This document shows positions 51,768-60,259 of a stretch of 64,000 bases of DNA, in pieces. The translations under genes and the position numbers were made by a program. The DNA lies in NCBI RefSeq assembly GCF_001038485.1, contig NZ_LDUE01000018.1:1-64000 (forward strand), read 5' to 3'. Below the pieces are notes generated by a model. That model worked only from the letters and a program-made list of their open reading frames with translations. It was not told the DNA's origin and did not search any database. This DNA comes from Ornithinibacillus californiensis. GTDB lineage: Bacteria; Bacillota; Bacilli; Bacillales; Amphibacillaceae. Each line of letters opens with the position of its first letter. The stretch's first letter is position 1.

Positions 51768-53453
51768 TTAAAACACATCAAACTCCCCTCTCCCAACCAC
51801 CGCATCAAAAACCTCCCTCTTCGTCTCCTCCAAAATCCTCACATAGCTTAATGTAGATTCAGGAGTACCATGTGCCATAATCCCCTGAACTGTAAGAAGA
51901 TCCGCTCCCCCATTCAACATCTTCATTGCAAACGTATGCCGAAATTGATGCGTTCTGAAGTGGAAGGGACGCCCGGATTCATCTTTAATCTGATGACGGA
52001 TAGAAAACTTTCTTAAATGTGCTCGAATATAAGTCTGATTGATAGTTTCGCCCTTGCGTCTACCTTTCGTTATAACAAATAAAAACCTTTCTGGATTATA
52101 AGTGGCGCTGCTTTTCTCAATAGTAGACTCAATAATCCCTGCTAAATGACTATCAATCGGGATACGATGCCCTTGGATTCTACTCTTCCGGATATCTGCT
52201 TCTAGCCAAAATTGATTATCACGTTTGATGAGACAGTCATTCTTTAATGATAGAATATCAGATATCCTAAGCCCGGTTTTGAAAGCTATCATAATCACCG
52301 CTCTGACATCAGGATGTAAATCATTCATATGCTTAAACAATTGTTTCAAGACAAAGTCAGGAATCATATCAATTTGATGAACCGATTTTTTCTTTATCTT
52401 TGGAATATCCTCAGGAAAGATCAAATAAAAAACATCCGTTTTAGGAGCAATTCTATAGCCATAACGTTGAATATCTGATATAAACTTCTCTACTATGACA
52501 AGAGATTTTGCAACAAACATCTCTGAATTGGCCTTCTCACCTTTACTTTCAATGATGTGTGCATTTAAGTACTGAATGTATTCAACGATATGATCTCGCT
52601 TTAATCCTTTTATGTCCTTCCACTTGGGTTTGAGCTTACGTATGAATCTAAAGAACTGCGTAAGGATGGTGATATAATTTTTGGCTGTACCCCAGGCAAA
52701 TTTATGTTTACTAAGTAACCTCTGCCTAAAATATTTCTTTACCTCATTTCGAACACCCAGTATCTCAATCCTACTAAAATCAATCGTGTACTCAGAAACT
52801 GTCTTATTATAATCAATGCCATATGCATCTTGTAAATTACGCACATCCCACTTATCTTTCGTCCATTCGTCTGGTTCTTCCAGTTTTGCAGCTTCTGCTA
52901 AGTCTGTATATACCTTTCTCAAGATGGTCACTACAGACGTGTGAAAAATAACATCATTATGGGGCGGGAGACGTTTCTTTAGTCGTTTCGTTCTAATTCC
53001 TTTCTCTTGTAACCAAGAAACATATTCCTTCTCGGTTCTATTGATATTTAGCTGAAGAAAAGAACTTATACCTTCCATATTTTCATTTATAAACTCCGTC
53101 AAACGTCGGATTGGACTCTGAATGGATTGAAACATTGTCGTCACTTTCCACTGATTAGTAAACAAACGGTGGAAAAAAATGTACTTTACCTCTAGATTCA
53201 GAGAAGGCTCTTCAAATTGAAATCTAATATTTCTTCTTATAGTAGGACTATTATCTACCATCTGTTTAAATTGATTAATTCCACGTATTTTATATAAGCT
53301 CCATTTATTATTATCTAGGAAGTAACTATCATATCGATGGCGAAAGTTCACAGATCCATCCTTACTAGTAACCTTCACAGGAAACGATGTCATCTTCTGC
53401 ATTAGCTCATCATGAAATTCTGAAATAAATGAATTACTTAATTTAGTCTCCAT
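51768..53453 (-). CDS. Large tyrosine recombinase (integrase family)
   Basis: The protein has 561 residues from ATG 53453, which follows GGAGGC; an in-frame start at 53495 has no ribosome site. The catalytic domain is C-terminal: TGLRISDIL with the first arginine (near 390), HQFRH with H502 and R505, H528 in MAHGTPESTLSY, and nucleophile Y537. The core-binding domain lies at about 230-335 and a long N-terminal region precedes it. The size is like that of transposon-type recombinases such as Tn554 TnpB rather than XerC/D (~300). No partner recombinases are adjacent. It may mobilise the accessory island, but attachment sites were not identified. Confidence 0.88.
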   Translation of the reverse strand: METKLSNSFISEFHDELMQKMTSFPVKVTSKDGSVNFRHRYDSYFLDNNKWSLYKIRGINQFKQMVDNSPTIRRNIRFQFEEPSLNLEVKYIFFHRLFTNQWKVTTMFQSIQSPIRRLTEFINENMEGISSFLQLNINRTEKEYVSWLQEKGIRTKRLKKRLPPHNDVIFHTSVVTILRKVYTDLAEAAKLEEPDEWTKDKWDVRNLQDAYGIDYNKTVSEYTIDFSRIEILGVRNEVKKYFRQRLLSKHKFAWGTAKNYITILTQFFRFIRKLKPKWKDIKGLKRDHIVEYIQYLNAHIIESKGEKANSEMFVAKSLVIVEKFISDIQRYGYRIAPKTDVFYLIFPEDIPKIKKKSVHQIDMIPDFVLKQLFKHMNDLHPDVRAVIMIAFKTGLRISDILSLKNDCLIKRDNQFWLEADIRKSRIQGHRIPIDSHLAGIIESTIEKSSATYNPERFLFVITKGRRKGETINQTYIRAHLRKFSIRHQIKDESGRPFHFRTHQFRHTFAMKMLNGGADLLTVQGIMAHGTPESTLSYVRILEETKREVFDAVVGRGEFDVF

Positions 53454-53534
53454 TCCTAGCCTCCAATATAAAACATATCTTATCAGTCTAATCAACGGAA
53501 GAATTAATATACTTTTAATTTTGTTTTGTTATAT

Positions 53535-53597
53535 TTAACAGAACTGCAAACTCACAGCGACCTGCTCCTTGCCGATTTTAATAAAAAACTCACTCAT
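53535..53597 (-). CDS. Possible 20-aa leader peptide
   Basis: A minus-strand ATG at 53597 follows AGGAGGAAAAGAGA and opens a 20-codon frame (MSEFFIKIGKEQVAVSLQFC) ending at TAA. It lies between the ncRNA candidate and the recombinase gene, within an 11-bp inverted repeat (GCTCCTTGCCG at 53564-53574 with 53618-53628). The strong ribosome site is the only evidence. Confidence 0.35.
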   Translation of the reverse strand: MSEFFIKIGKEQVAVSLQFC

Positions 53598-53652
53598 TCT
53601 CTTTTCCTCCTATAGACCGGCAAGGAGCCGTAGGGAAAAAAGAGACAAAAAA

Positions 53653-53712
53653 ATAAGCCGGACATAGAACGCCCAACTGCATTATTTGCAGGGCGATCCA
53701 TGTCCGGCTTAT
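53653..53712 (-). terminator. Intrinsic terminator of the candidate ncRNA
   Basis: A perfect 13-bp stem (ATAAGCCGGACAT) with a branched inner hairpin is followed on the minus strand by TTTTTTTGTCTCTTTTT. Confidence 0.85.
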
Positions 53713-53866
53713 AGGTAGTTCACACCACGACTCCATTGCTCGGTACCGATTATTTTTGATTCAATGTGCATTCACTTGCTAGATGATCATTTCTTCTCAA
53801 AATATCTGATCATCCGGCATGGGTAATGCATACGATTCCTCGCTCGGTATTATCGTGGTATGAACT
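53653..53866 (-). ncRNA. Candidate structured non-coding RNA with its own terminator
   Basis: Read on the minus strand, four helices nest perfectly. P1: 53853-53865 with 53718-53730, 13 positions and one mismatch. P2: TACCG/CGGTA. P3: TGCATT/AATGCA. P4: GATGATCA/TGATCATC around a 17-base loop. Five bases later comes a 13-bp perfect stem (53700-53712 with 53653-53665) that encloses CGCCC/GGGCG and ends in a run of T. The rod-with-internal-loops layout of about 150 nt plus terminator recalls 6S-type RNAs, but no known family could be assigned. Confidence 0.6.
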
Positions 53867-53872
53867 TTTAGT

Positions 53873-53921
53873 AAAAATTAAAAGGCCCAGGTATATCAGC
53901 TTTACTGATTTCCCGGACCTT
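53873..53921 (-). terminator. Terminator after the zinc-ribbon gene
   Basis: AAGG...CCTT (53882-53921) encloses an ATCAG/CTGAT stem. On the minus strand it is followed by TTTAATTTTTAC (53871-53882). It separates the gene from the ncRNA candidate. Confidence 0.65.
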
Positions 53922-53942
53922 AAGGTAGAATTAATTGGCATC

Positions 53943-54149
53943 TCATGGCGAATCGCTATCTCCTTTTCGTCTCGCTATAGGTTTTCCGCTTACTTGCTTG
54001 AATTCTTCTGTCGAGAGTTCAACTTCCCAAACTCGCTTACATTTGGTGCACTTCGTTTGTACAGGACCAGCAGCTTTATCCCCTTTATCCATTAACCTGT
54101 GACCACACACAGGACATTCCACTCTTACCAATACGTCTTCTATAATCAT
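53943..54149 (-). CDS. Small zinc-ribbon protein, 68 aa
   Basis: It starts at ATG 54149 after GGGAGGAAAACGA. The 68 residues contain two zinc knuckles, CPVCGH and CTKCKR, 22 residues apart, and a basic C-terminal tail (GKPIARRKGD). This is typical of small DNA- or RNA-binding zinc-ribbon proteins, including Com-like phage proteins. Its promoter region has TATAAT about 45 bp upstream and, further up, a LexA-like box at 54220-54233. The function is unknown. Confidence 0.75.
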   Translation of the reverse strand: MIIEDVLVRVECPVCGHRLMDKGDKAAGPVQTKCTKCKRVWEVELSTEEFKQVSGKPIARRKGDSDSP

Positions 54150-54219
54150 TCGTTTTCCTCCCAACTGTTGTAATAAAGCCTTTTTATGAAAGTATTATTC
54201 TTCTATTATATTTTATAAC

Positions 54220-54233
54220 GGAACATATGTTCT
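54220..54233. promoter_or_regulatory. LexA (DinR)-like SOS box
   Basis: GGAACATATGTTCT agrees with the Bacillus box CGAACRNRYGTTYC at 12 of 14 positions and is fully palindromic in GAACATATGTTC. It lies about 25 bp upstream of the -10 of the minus-strand zinc-ribbon gene and 246 bp before the XRE gene. The rest of 54150-54479 shows no other feature. Confidence 0.5.
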
Positions 54234-54479
54234 GTACAGTCGAAATTCCAATTTTCTACCTTTCCCAATTTACAACATCATTCATACCTTCCTTCTGCAA
54301 CGAACTTTACCTTGTTGCATTTTTGGGAAATATAGATAAAAAATATATTACTAACAATTTCCATTATACTTCGACACAATATTTACGTCAATCCCAAATA
54401 TGCAACTAATATAAAAAGTTGCATAAATTATTATGCTGACTTATACTATGATTGTAGTAAGAATGTGGAGGACAATTTT

Positions 54480-55160
54480 ATGAAAAAAAAAGAAATGAGC
54501 AAGGCTGATCAGGAAATACTACGTAGACGTCTTAAAGAAAGACGACTCTTTTTAAATATGACCTATCAAGATTTGGCGGATAAGACTGGTATCAGTAAGT
54601 CATCTTTACAGCGATATGAAACGGGAAGCATTAAAAATATTCCTTATGATAAAATATTTACTTTATCAGAAGCATTAGAGGTAAGTCCTGAATATTTTAC
54701 TGATTTGTCGAAGGATTATACTGGAGAATCTGCTTTTGAAGTAAAAATGGTAGGGAATGATAGTAGAATAAAGCATTTGGAGCATATTAAAGAATTTGAG
54801 GAAAGGGCAATCAGGTATATAACTCCAAACTTAGTTTCTCAGGGGTATAATATAGAACGTCACAGTCATGGCTCTGTTGGGGATATCGTTGCAACTAAAG
54901 GGAAGGAAATATGGCATATTGATTTCCTTTATACGAGAGATGTAAAGAAGTATCCACCACAAACGGGTATGGGGAGACAACAGCTTCTGCTAAGGTTTGG
55001 TAGGCTTGCCGTTTACGACAAACCGATAACTAAATACTCCATAGTAATGGACATGCGTGTATTAGCTGAGCAATATATTCAATTGAAGCCCATTCACTTG
55101 GATATAGAGACGAGTATCATTATTTTACGGGGAACAGATTACGAAGAATTGCATTTCTAG
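54480..55160 (+). CDS. XRE-type regulator with an unknown C-terminal domain
   Basis: The 226-residue protein starts at ATG 54480 after GGAGGA; a GTG 15 bp upstream is in frame. The N-terminal helix-turn-helix (about 12-65) reads LKERRLFLNMTYQDLADKTGISKSSLQRYETG. The C-terminal 140 residues form an alpha/beta domain with GDIVATKGKEIWHIDFLYTRD, in which the D-x(n)-E spacing resembles PD-(D/E)xK-type nuclease folds; the lysine is not in the canonical place. It could be a phage-type repressor, an XRE regulator with a sensor domain, or a nuclease-linked protein. It is not recognised as a known named family. Confidence 0.75.
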   Translation: MKKKEMSKADQEILRRRLKERRLFLNMTYQDLADKTGISKSSLQRYETGSIKNIPYDKIFTLSEALEVSPEYFTDLSKDYTGESAFEVKMVGNDSRIKHLEHIKEFEERAIRYITPNLVSQGYNIERHSHGSVGDIVATKGKEIWHIDFLYTRDVKKYPPQTGMGRQQLLLRFGRLAVYDKPITKYSIVMDMRVLAEQYIQLKPIHLDIETSIIILRGTDYEELHF

Positions 55161-55181
55161 GAAAAAGTAAGCGACACAAAT

Positions 55182-55214
55182 AAGCCCGCCGAGCCATTAG
55201 CCCCGCGGGTTTTT
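55182..55214. terminator. Terminator between convergent genes
   Basis: AAGCCCGC at 55182-55189 pairs with GCGGGTTT at 55205-55212 (one G-U), followed by TTTTTG on the plus strand. Confidence 0.75.
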
Positions 55215-55219
55215 GTTCC

Positions 55220-56320
55220 TTACATTTTCCCCTCTAATACATCAGCAATTCTTTTACTTGCACATCCGTCTCCATAAGGGTTACTTGCTTTACTCATTTT
55301 TTCATATTCTTCATTATCTTCAAGGAGTAATTTAAAATTTTTATAGATGTTTTCTTCATCTGTACCTACTAGTTTTAATGTACCAGCAGCTATGCCTTCA
55401 GGGCGCTCTGTCGTATCACGCATAACTAGAACCGGTTTACCTAAACTTGGTGCTTCCTCTTGGATACCGCCACTGTCAGTAAGTATTAGATATGATCTTG
55501 AAAGGAAATTATGGAAGTCTAACACTTCCAACGGCTCAATAATTCTTACTCTATCATTACTTCCTAGTATTTCATTAGCCGCTTCCCTGACAACCGGATT
55601 CATATGGATTGGATATACTGCTTTGATATCTGGATATTCATCTACAATCCTTTTGATTGCCTTAAACATATTTCTCATTGGCTCACCAAGATTTTCTCTT
55701 CTATGAGCAGTAATCATAATGAGTCTACTATCCGATGCCCATTCAATTTGATCATGAGAATAATCTTCTCTAACCGTAGTATTAAGTGCATCAATAGCCG
55801 TATTACCTGTAACATAAATAGATGAGGGGTCTTTGCCCTCTTTTAATAGGTTCTCTTTGGACAATTCGGTTGGAGCAAAATTATACTTTGCTACAATGCC
55901 TACAGCTTGGCGATTAAATTCCTCTGGATAAGGTGAGTAGATGTTATAAGTTCTTAGCCCTGCCTCAACATGTCCAACAGGTATTTGTAAATAAAAGCAA
56001 GCTAAAGATGTTACAAAAGTTGTAGAAGTATCACCATGAACTAACACCACATCTGGCTTAACCTCTTCAAGAACAGCTTTCATTTTTTCCAATATATTTA
56101 TGGTTACATCAAATAGCGTCTGTTTTTCTTTCATTATTGATAAATTAAAATCTGGAACAACGTTAAATGCATTCAGTACTTGAGTTAACATTTCTCTGTG
56201 CTGACCTGTAACACAAACAACTGTATCTAACTTATTTCTTGTTTTTAATTCTTTAACTAAAGGACACATCTTAATTGCTTCTGGTCGTGTTCCGAACACT
56301 ATCATTATTTTTTTCTTCAT
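55220..56320 (-). CDS. wecB: UDP-N-acetylglucosamine 2-epimerase (non-hydrolysing)
   Basis: This 366-residue epimerase interconverts UDP-GlcNAc and UDP-ManNAc in the cytoplasm. Motifs are GTRPEAIKMCPL at the N-terminus, VTGQHREML, VHGDTSTTF, HVEAGLRTY..PYPEEFNR, ITAHRRENLGEP and LTDSGGIQEEAPSLGKPVLVMRDTTERPE, all typical of WecB/MnaA. The length fits the family. It is the last gene of the polysaccharide locus. UDP-ManNAc may feed the nucleotide-sugar dehydrogenase at the right edge or teichoic acid linkage units. A terminator lies just downstream. Confidence 0.95.
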   Translation of the reverse strand: MKKKIMIVFGTRPEAIKMCPLVKELKTRNKLDTVVCVTGQHREMLTQVLNAFNVVPDFNLSIMKEKQTLFDVTINILEKMKAVLEEVKPDVVLVHGDTSTTFVTSLACFYLQIPVGHVEAGLRTYNIYSPYPEEFNRQAVGIVAKYNFAPTELSKENLLKEGKDPSSIYVTGNTAIDALNTTVREDYSHDQIEWASDSRLIMITAHRRENLGEPMRNMFKAIKRIVDEYPDIKAVYPIHMNPVVREAANEILGSNDRVRIIEPLEVLDFHNFLSRSYLILTDSGGIQEEAPSLGKPVLVMRDTTERPEGIAAGTLKLVGTDEENIYKNFKLLLEDNEEYEKMSKASNPYGDGCASKRIADVLEGKM

Positions 56321-56469
56321 TCTTCAACCAACTTTCTATAAAATTACTGCAAACGAAAAAAGGCTTTAGAAAACTTTTAAAATTTTTGTGATTATCATAG
56401 GTTAACATATAAAAATGGTATTAATAGTAATTATTTTTAATACTGAAATAAAATGATCATATACAACAC

Positions 56470-57570
56470 TTACTTATTAAGAACCGGCTTACTCTCATTA
56501 AAAAGACTTCCTAAATACATAAAAAACAATAAATGAATAAGAGTCATTCTGGATTCAATAAAAAAAAGATTCTCAGCTAAGCCTAATAAATAAAAGGCTA
56601 AAAAGAAGCATAGATATTCAATATTTTTGTGGAATTGAATCGATTTGATAATGATTAATATAGATAATAATAAAAAGAGGATAAAACTTACCAGACCGTA
56701 CGCACCTAAAATTTGAATAAAGCTATTATGTGCATCTGCTATACCAAACATATAACTAAAGTATGATTCTCCATTTCCGAACAAGGTTACTCCATATTTA
56801 TAAGTACCTTCCCACATAATACTTCTACCAGATGTTAAGTCCTCACTTGAACCACTATATTTGTGAAATAACAAATTTACTATAAAGTCATAAGATATAT
56901 ATAATAAAATGAAAGAAAACAATACCAGTATTGTTCTTTCAAATAATTTCCGGAAAGAAACATTTTCACTTTTTAAATTTATAACTATATATAAACAAGA
57001 TACTACAAAAAAAGTAATTAATGATGTTCTAGATTCTGTTAGGATTAATAATATACTTATAAAGAAAATAAAGAAATATTTATACTTAATATCCTTATTT
57101 TTCCAATTAAGCAAAATTAGTAAATTAATACCTACAACACAAATATTTATTGCTAAACTATTCCCAGGTGCTATAAGAAACAAGAATGGTATAATAGAAA
57201 ATACACTGGACGCTAGAAATATTCCTTTATATTTTAATATCCCATTACCAAAAAAACTTAGGGGGATAACAATAAAATAAAGAAGAAATTGGAAGAAGTT
57301 AAACTCTCCATGTATATATTTTGAGATAAATACAGAAATAATTAATAGTTCCCATAGTAAAAGAAGCACAACTTTTCCCTTAAGACGAAATCTATATTTA
57401 ATTACAAAAATTAGAAGTATAGTGCTTATTAACAACACAACTATCCAAGAATCAGGAAATATCAATCTTAAATCAAAAATATTTAAAGTTATCAAATTGC
57501 TTATGAATAATAGAACACTAATTAACACTAAAAAAATAGCTTTCCTAAATTTATTTACGCTTATAGACAT
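56470..57570 (-). CDS. O-antigen/polysaccharide polymerase (Wzy-like)
   Basis: The 366-residue protein is very hydrophobic, with about ten spans, and has one large extracytoplasmic loop (about 215-270). The segment with ADAHNSFIQILGAYGLV resembles the Wzy_C/WaaL motif, in which a histidine near the end of the loop is important. Such proteins polymerise oligosaccharide repeat units or ligate them outside the membrane. The context, between an epimerase and a flippase in a glycosyltransferase cluster, supports polymerase. Sequence similarity in this family is low, so the assignment is by topology and neighbours. Confidence 0.8.
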   Translation of the reverse strand: MSISVNKFRKAIFLVLISVLLFISNLITLNIFDLRLIFPDSWIVVLLISTILLIFVIKYRFRLKGKVVLLLLWELLIISVFISKYIHGEFNFFQFLLYFIVIPLSFFGNGILKYKGIFLASSVFSIIPFLFLIAPGNSLAINICVVGINLLILLNWKNKDIKYKYFFIFFISILLILTESRTSLITFFVVSCLYIVINLKSENVSFRKLFERTILVLFSFILLYISYDFIVNLLFHKYSGSSEDLTSGRSIMWEGTYKYGVTLFGNGESYFSYMFGIADAHNSFIQILGAYGLVSFILFLLLSILIIIKSIQFHKNIEYLCFFLAFYLLGLAENLFFIESRMTLIHLLFFMYLGSLFNESKPVLNK

Positions 57571-57626
57571 TTATAGTACTCCCAATCTCATTTTCGATAA
57601 TATTTATTAATAAGATAAGATCATCT

Positions 57627-59159
57627 TCATCTAATATTTTTTCGGGGTCCAACCAATTTTCTTTTAAATGAACTTACCAAAGTGACCGCATCTTCTATTT
57701 TCATATAGTATACTATAACCAAATAAACTACTCCTCCTACCCCCAGAGAGGTTAGAAGAGATATATTACTGCCTATATAATCTGTAAATAAATTATAGAT
57801 TAACTTAGCTACCATACCCATTAATAATGAAGCAACTAATAATTTTAAAAATGTAACACATAAGTTTTTTAACCCCAAGGAACCTATCTTCCTTCTAAGA
57901 CTTATAAAGAGTAATCCTGTACAAAGTATTGCAGAAATACTTGTTGCTAATGCAAGACCACCTAATCCTAAAAATCTAGATAAAATAACATTCAATACTA
58001 TATTTATAACCATCGAAATGATTCCATTAATCATTGGGGTCTTGGTATCTTGTAACGAATAAAATGCTTTAGATAATACATCTCTAAGACCGAAGCCAAC
58101 CATTCCTATAGAGTAAAAAAATAAGACTGATGCAGTCATTGAAATAGCATCAGCACCAAACTCCCCTCTACCAAATATTAATTTAACTAATGGCTGTGCA
58201 AAGATCATCGAAATAACTGTTGCTGGTAATACAAATAAATTTATTCCGCTTATAGACTCAGATATAGACTTCTTAAAGTCAAGCATGTTATTATCCGCAG
58301 CAAATTTAGATATTACTGGATACATTACAGTAACTATAGAAACAACAAAGATGCCCTGAACAAAAGTATTTAATCTAGTCGCATAGGTGATTGCTGATAT
58401 CCCACCTACTGCTATTTGAGAGGCTAAAGTTCTATCTACTAGAACATTTAACTGATTTACAGTTACTCCAATCATTACCGGTATTGCAATATATAACATA
58501 TTTCTAACATGCTCATCTTTCATATTTAGAATAGGTTTATAACTATAGCCTTTCTTTAATACAAAGGGTAATATAAAAATTAACTGGGAGGCAATAGCAA
58601 CTAAGCTCCCAATTGACAAGATTAGAACACTTTGATTTTTACTTAAAAATATGGATGTAATTGTTAGAATATTTAATGGAAAACCAATAAGAATTGGAAT
58701 TGTATAACTGCCATTAACTTTAAGGTAATCACAGAACACAAGTAACAAAGATGAAAAGTAAATACTGAGAATACTTATTCTTGTAAAATTAACCGCTAAC
58801 TCCAGGGTTTCTCCTTCAAATCCTGAAGCAAATAACCTAACTAACTGATTTGTATATAATAGACCAAGTAAAACAATTACTGTACAGACTATTAGTAATA
58901 AATTTACAACGTTGTTGGTATACCTATTTCCTATGGTTATCCCATAATTCCTTTTTAAATTGCTAAACATAGGTATAAATCCTGTTGATATAACCGCTCC
59001 GATAAATCCCATTATTACAGCTGGGATTGTAATTGACAGAAGATATGCATCGCTTATGCTTGATACACCATAAAAATAAGATAATGTAATTTCTCTTCCC
59101 AATCCTAATATCTTTGAAGCTACTGTTATTACCATTATTATTAATGCTGTTTTTTTCAT
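57627..59159 (-). CDS. MurJ/MviN-family lipid-linked oligosaccharide flippase
   Basis: The 510-residue protein has about 14 spans and starts with the MurJ/MviN segment SKILGLGREITLSYFYGVSS, including the conserved GLGRE. Arginines in transmembrane segments follow (LVRLFASGFEG, ATRLNTFVQGIF). Members move lipid-linked precursors across the membrane. Here it lies in the polysaccharide locus and probably serves as the Wzx-type repeat-unit flippase instead of the cell-wall flippase. Length and motifs are complete. Confidence 0.88.
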   Translation of the reverse strand: MKKTALIIMVITVASKILGLGREITLSYFYGVSSISDAYLLSITIPAVIMGFIGAVISTGFIPMFSNLKRNYGITIGNRYTNNVVNLLLIVCTVIVLLGLLYTNQLVRLFASGFEGETLELAVNFTRISILSIYFSSLLLVFCDYLKVNGSYTIPILIGFPLNILTITSIFLSKNQSVLILSIGSLVAIASQLIFILPFVLKKGYSYKPILNMKDEHVRNMLYIAIPVMIGVTVNQLNVLVDRTLASQIAVGGISAITYATRLNTFVQGIFVVSIVTVMYPVISKFAADNNMLDFKKSISESISGINLFVLPATVISMIFAQPLVKLIFGRGEFGADAISMTASVLFFYSIGMVGFGLRDVLSKAFYSLQDTKTPMINGIISMVINIVLNVILSRFLGLGGLALATSISAILCTGLLFISLRRKIGSLGLKNLCVTFLKLLVASLLMGMVAKLIYNLFTDYIGSNISLLTSLGVGGVVYLVIVYYMKIEDAVTLVSSFKRKLVGPRKNIR

Positions 59160-59285
59160 TAAGAAACCTCTTTAATATATATTAAGTTTTCCATTTATAC
59201 CCTTTAAAATCTTAATACAATAAATTCAGTTTATCTATTTATAATTCTAAGAATAAAAGATATGTTATTTTGATATATTTATTAT

Positions 59286-60221
59286 TCAAGTTAACCCTAT
59301 TTTTTTAGACCTTTTAACTTTGTAAATACTTGTTAATATAGGTCTAAATAAATATATTAAACGGCCTAAAAAAGATACATGTTGACATCTTGGACCCTTT
59401 TTATCAATATCTTTAGAGACCATTTTCCAATAGCCCCACCAAACAATAGCTTTTGACTTCATAGGAACACTTTCCTTTGTTTCTAAAAAGACATAGTCCA
59501 ATAAAATAGTATAATATAGAAGATAACCAATGACATTGGATTCCTTATATTGCTCGACATTTTGAGTTATACCATCAGGTAAATACTCTTTAATTTCAAC
59601 TATTTCGTTAGTGCATAATAACTTATGATTTACACCAATCTGATCAAAAATATAAGCCTCAGGTATGAATTTTAAATCTTTATTAACAGGAAAAGAATAT
59701 TGTTTAATTATACTGGTTTTTACAAATTCACAACAATCACGATAAGGACCATATTTTAGCCCTGAAATAAAATGAAAATCTACATACGATGATTCAAATC
59801 TATCTTTGGGAAATGGTTTTCCAATTAGATTACCTTGTTGATCAGCACATCGGCCCACAACACCACAATAATTTTCTTTTTCTTCATCGGGTACATTTTC
59901 CCATTCGTTATATAAGTATTTTAGTGCATTTTCAGTTAAATAGTCGTCAGAATCTAGAATTAGAAAAAATTCCCCATTTGCTTCCTTTATGCCAGTGTTT
60001 AATGCAGTGTACTTTCCTCCATTTTCTTTTTTCACATAACGTACTTTAAGCTTGGTGGAACTAATAAAGATTTTTATCTGTTCTTCTGTATTATCTGTTG
60101 AACCGTCATCAACAATAATAACCTCGAAGTCAGTAAAAGTTTGTTTTTCCAGACTTTTCAAAGTACGCTTCAAAGAATACATTCTATTATATGTGGGGAT
60201 ACATATGCTGAACTTTACCAT
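59286..60221 (-). CDS. Glycosyltransferase family 2
   Basis: This 311-residue GT-A enzyme has the N-terminal SICIPTYNRMYSLKRTLKSL segment, VIIVDDGSTDNTEE (about 35-48) and the metal-binding DSDD near residue 92. It has the general GT2 look of capsule or LPS glycosyltransferases. There is no membrane anchor, apart from a basic C-terminal end. Donor and acceptor are not predictable. The start follows AAAAGGAG. Confidence 0.92.
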   Translation of the reverse strand: MVKFSICIPTYNRMYSLKRTLKSLEKQTFTDFEVIIVDDGSTDNTEEQIKIFISSTKLKVRYVKKENGGKYTALNTGIKEANGEFFLILDSDDYLTENALKYLYNEWENVPDEEKENYCGVVGRCADQQGNLIGKPFPKDRFESSYVDFHFISGLKYGPYRDCCEFVKTSIIKQYSFPVNKDLKFIPEAYIFDQIGVNHKLLCTNEIVEIKEYLPDGITQNVEQYKESNVIGYLLYYTILLDYVFLETKESVPMKSKAIVWWGYWKMVSKDIDKKGPRCQHVSFLGRLIYLFRPILTSIYKVKRSKKIGLT

Positions 60222-60259
60222 ACTAATTCTCCTTTTTAATTTATTTGCCCTCCTTTTAT

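Noticed and set aside
51654-51851. Plus-strand frame starting in the repeat element and running into the recombinase gene end
   Set aside because: No ribosome site; it crosses a terminator hairpin and overlaps the recombinase 3' end in antisense.
53826-54095. Plus-strand frame of 89 codons over the zinc-ribbon gene
   Set aside because: It is antisense to the zinc-ribbon gene and crosses its terminator; the minus-strand gene has CxxC motifs and a ribosome site.
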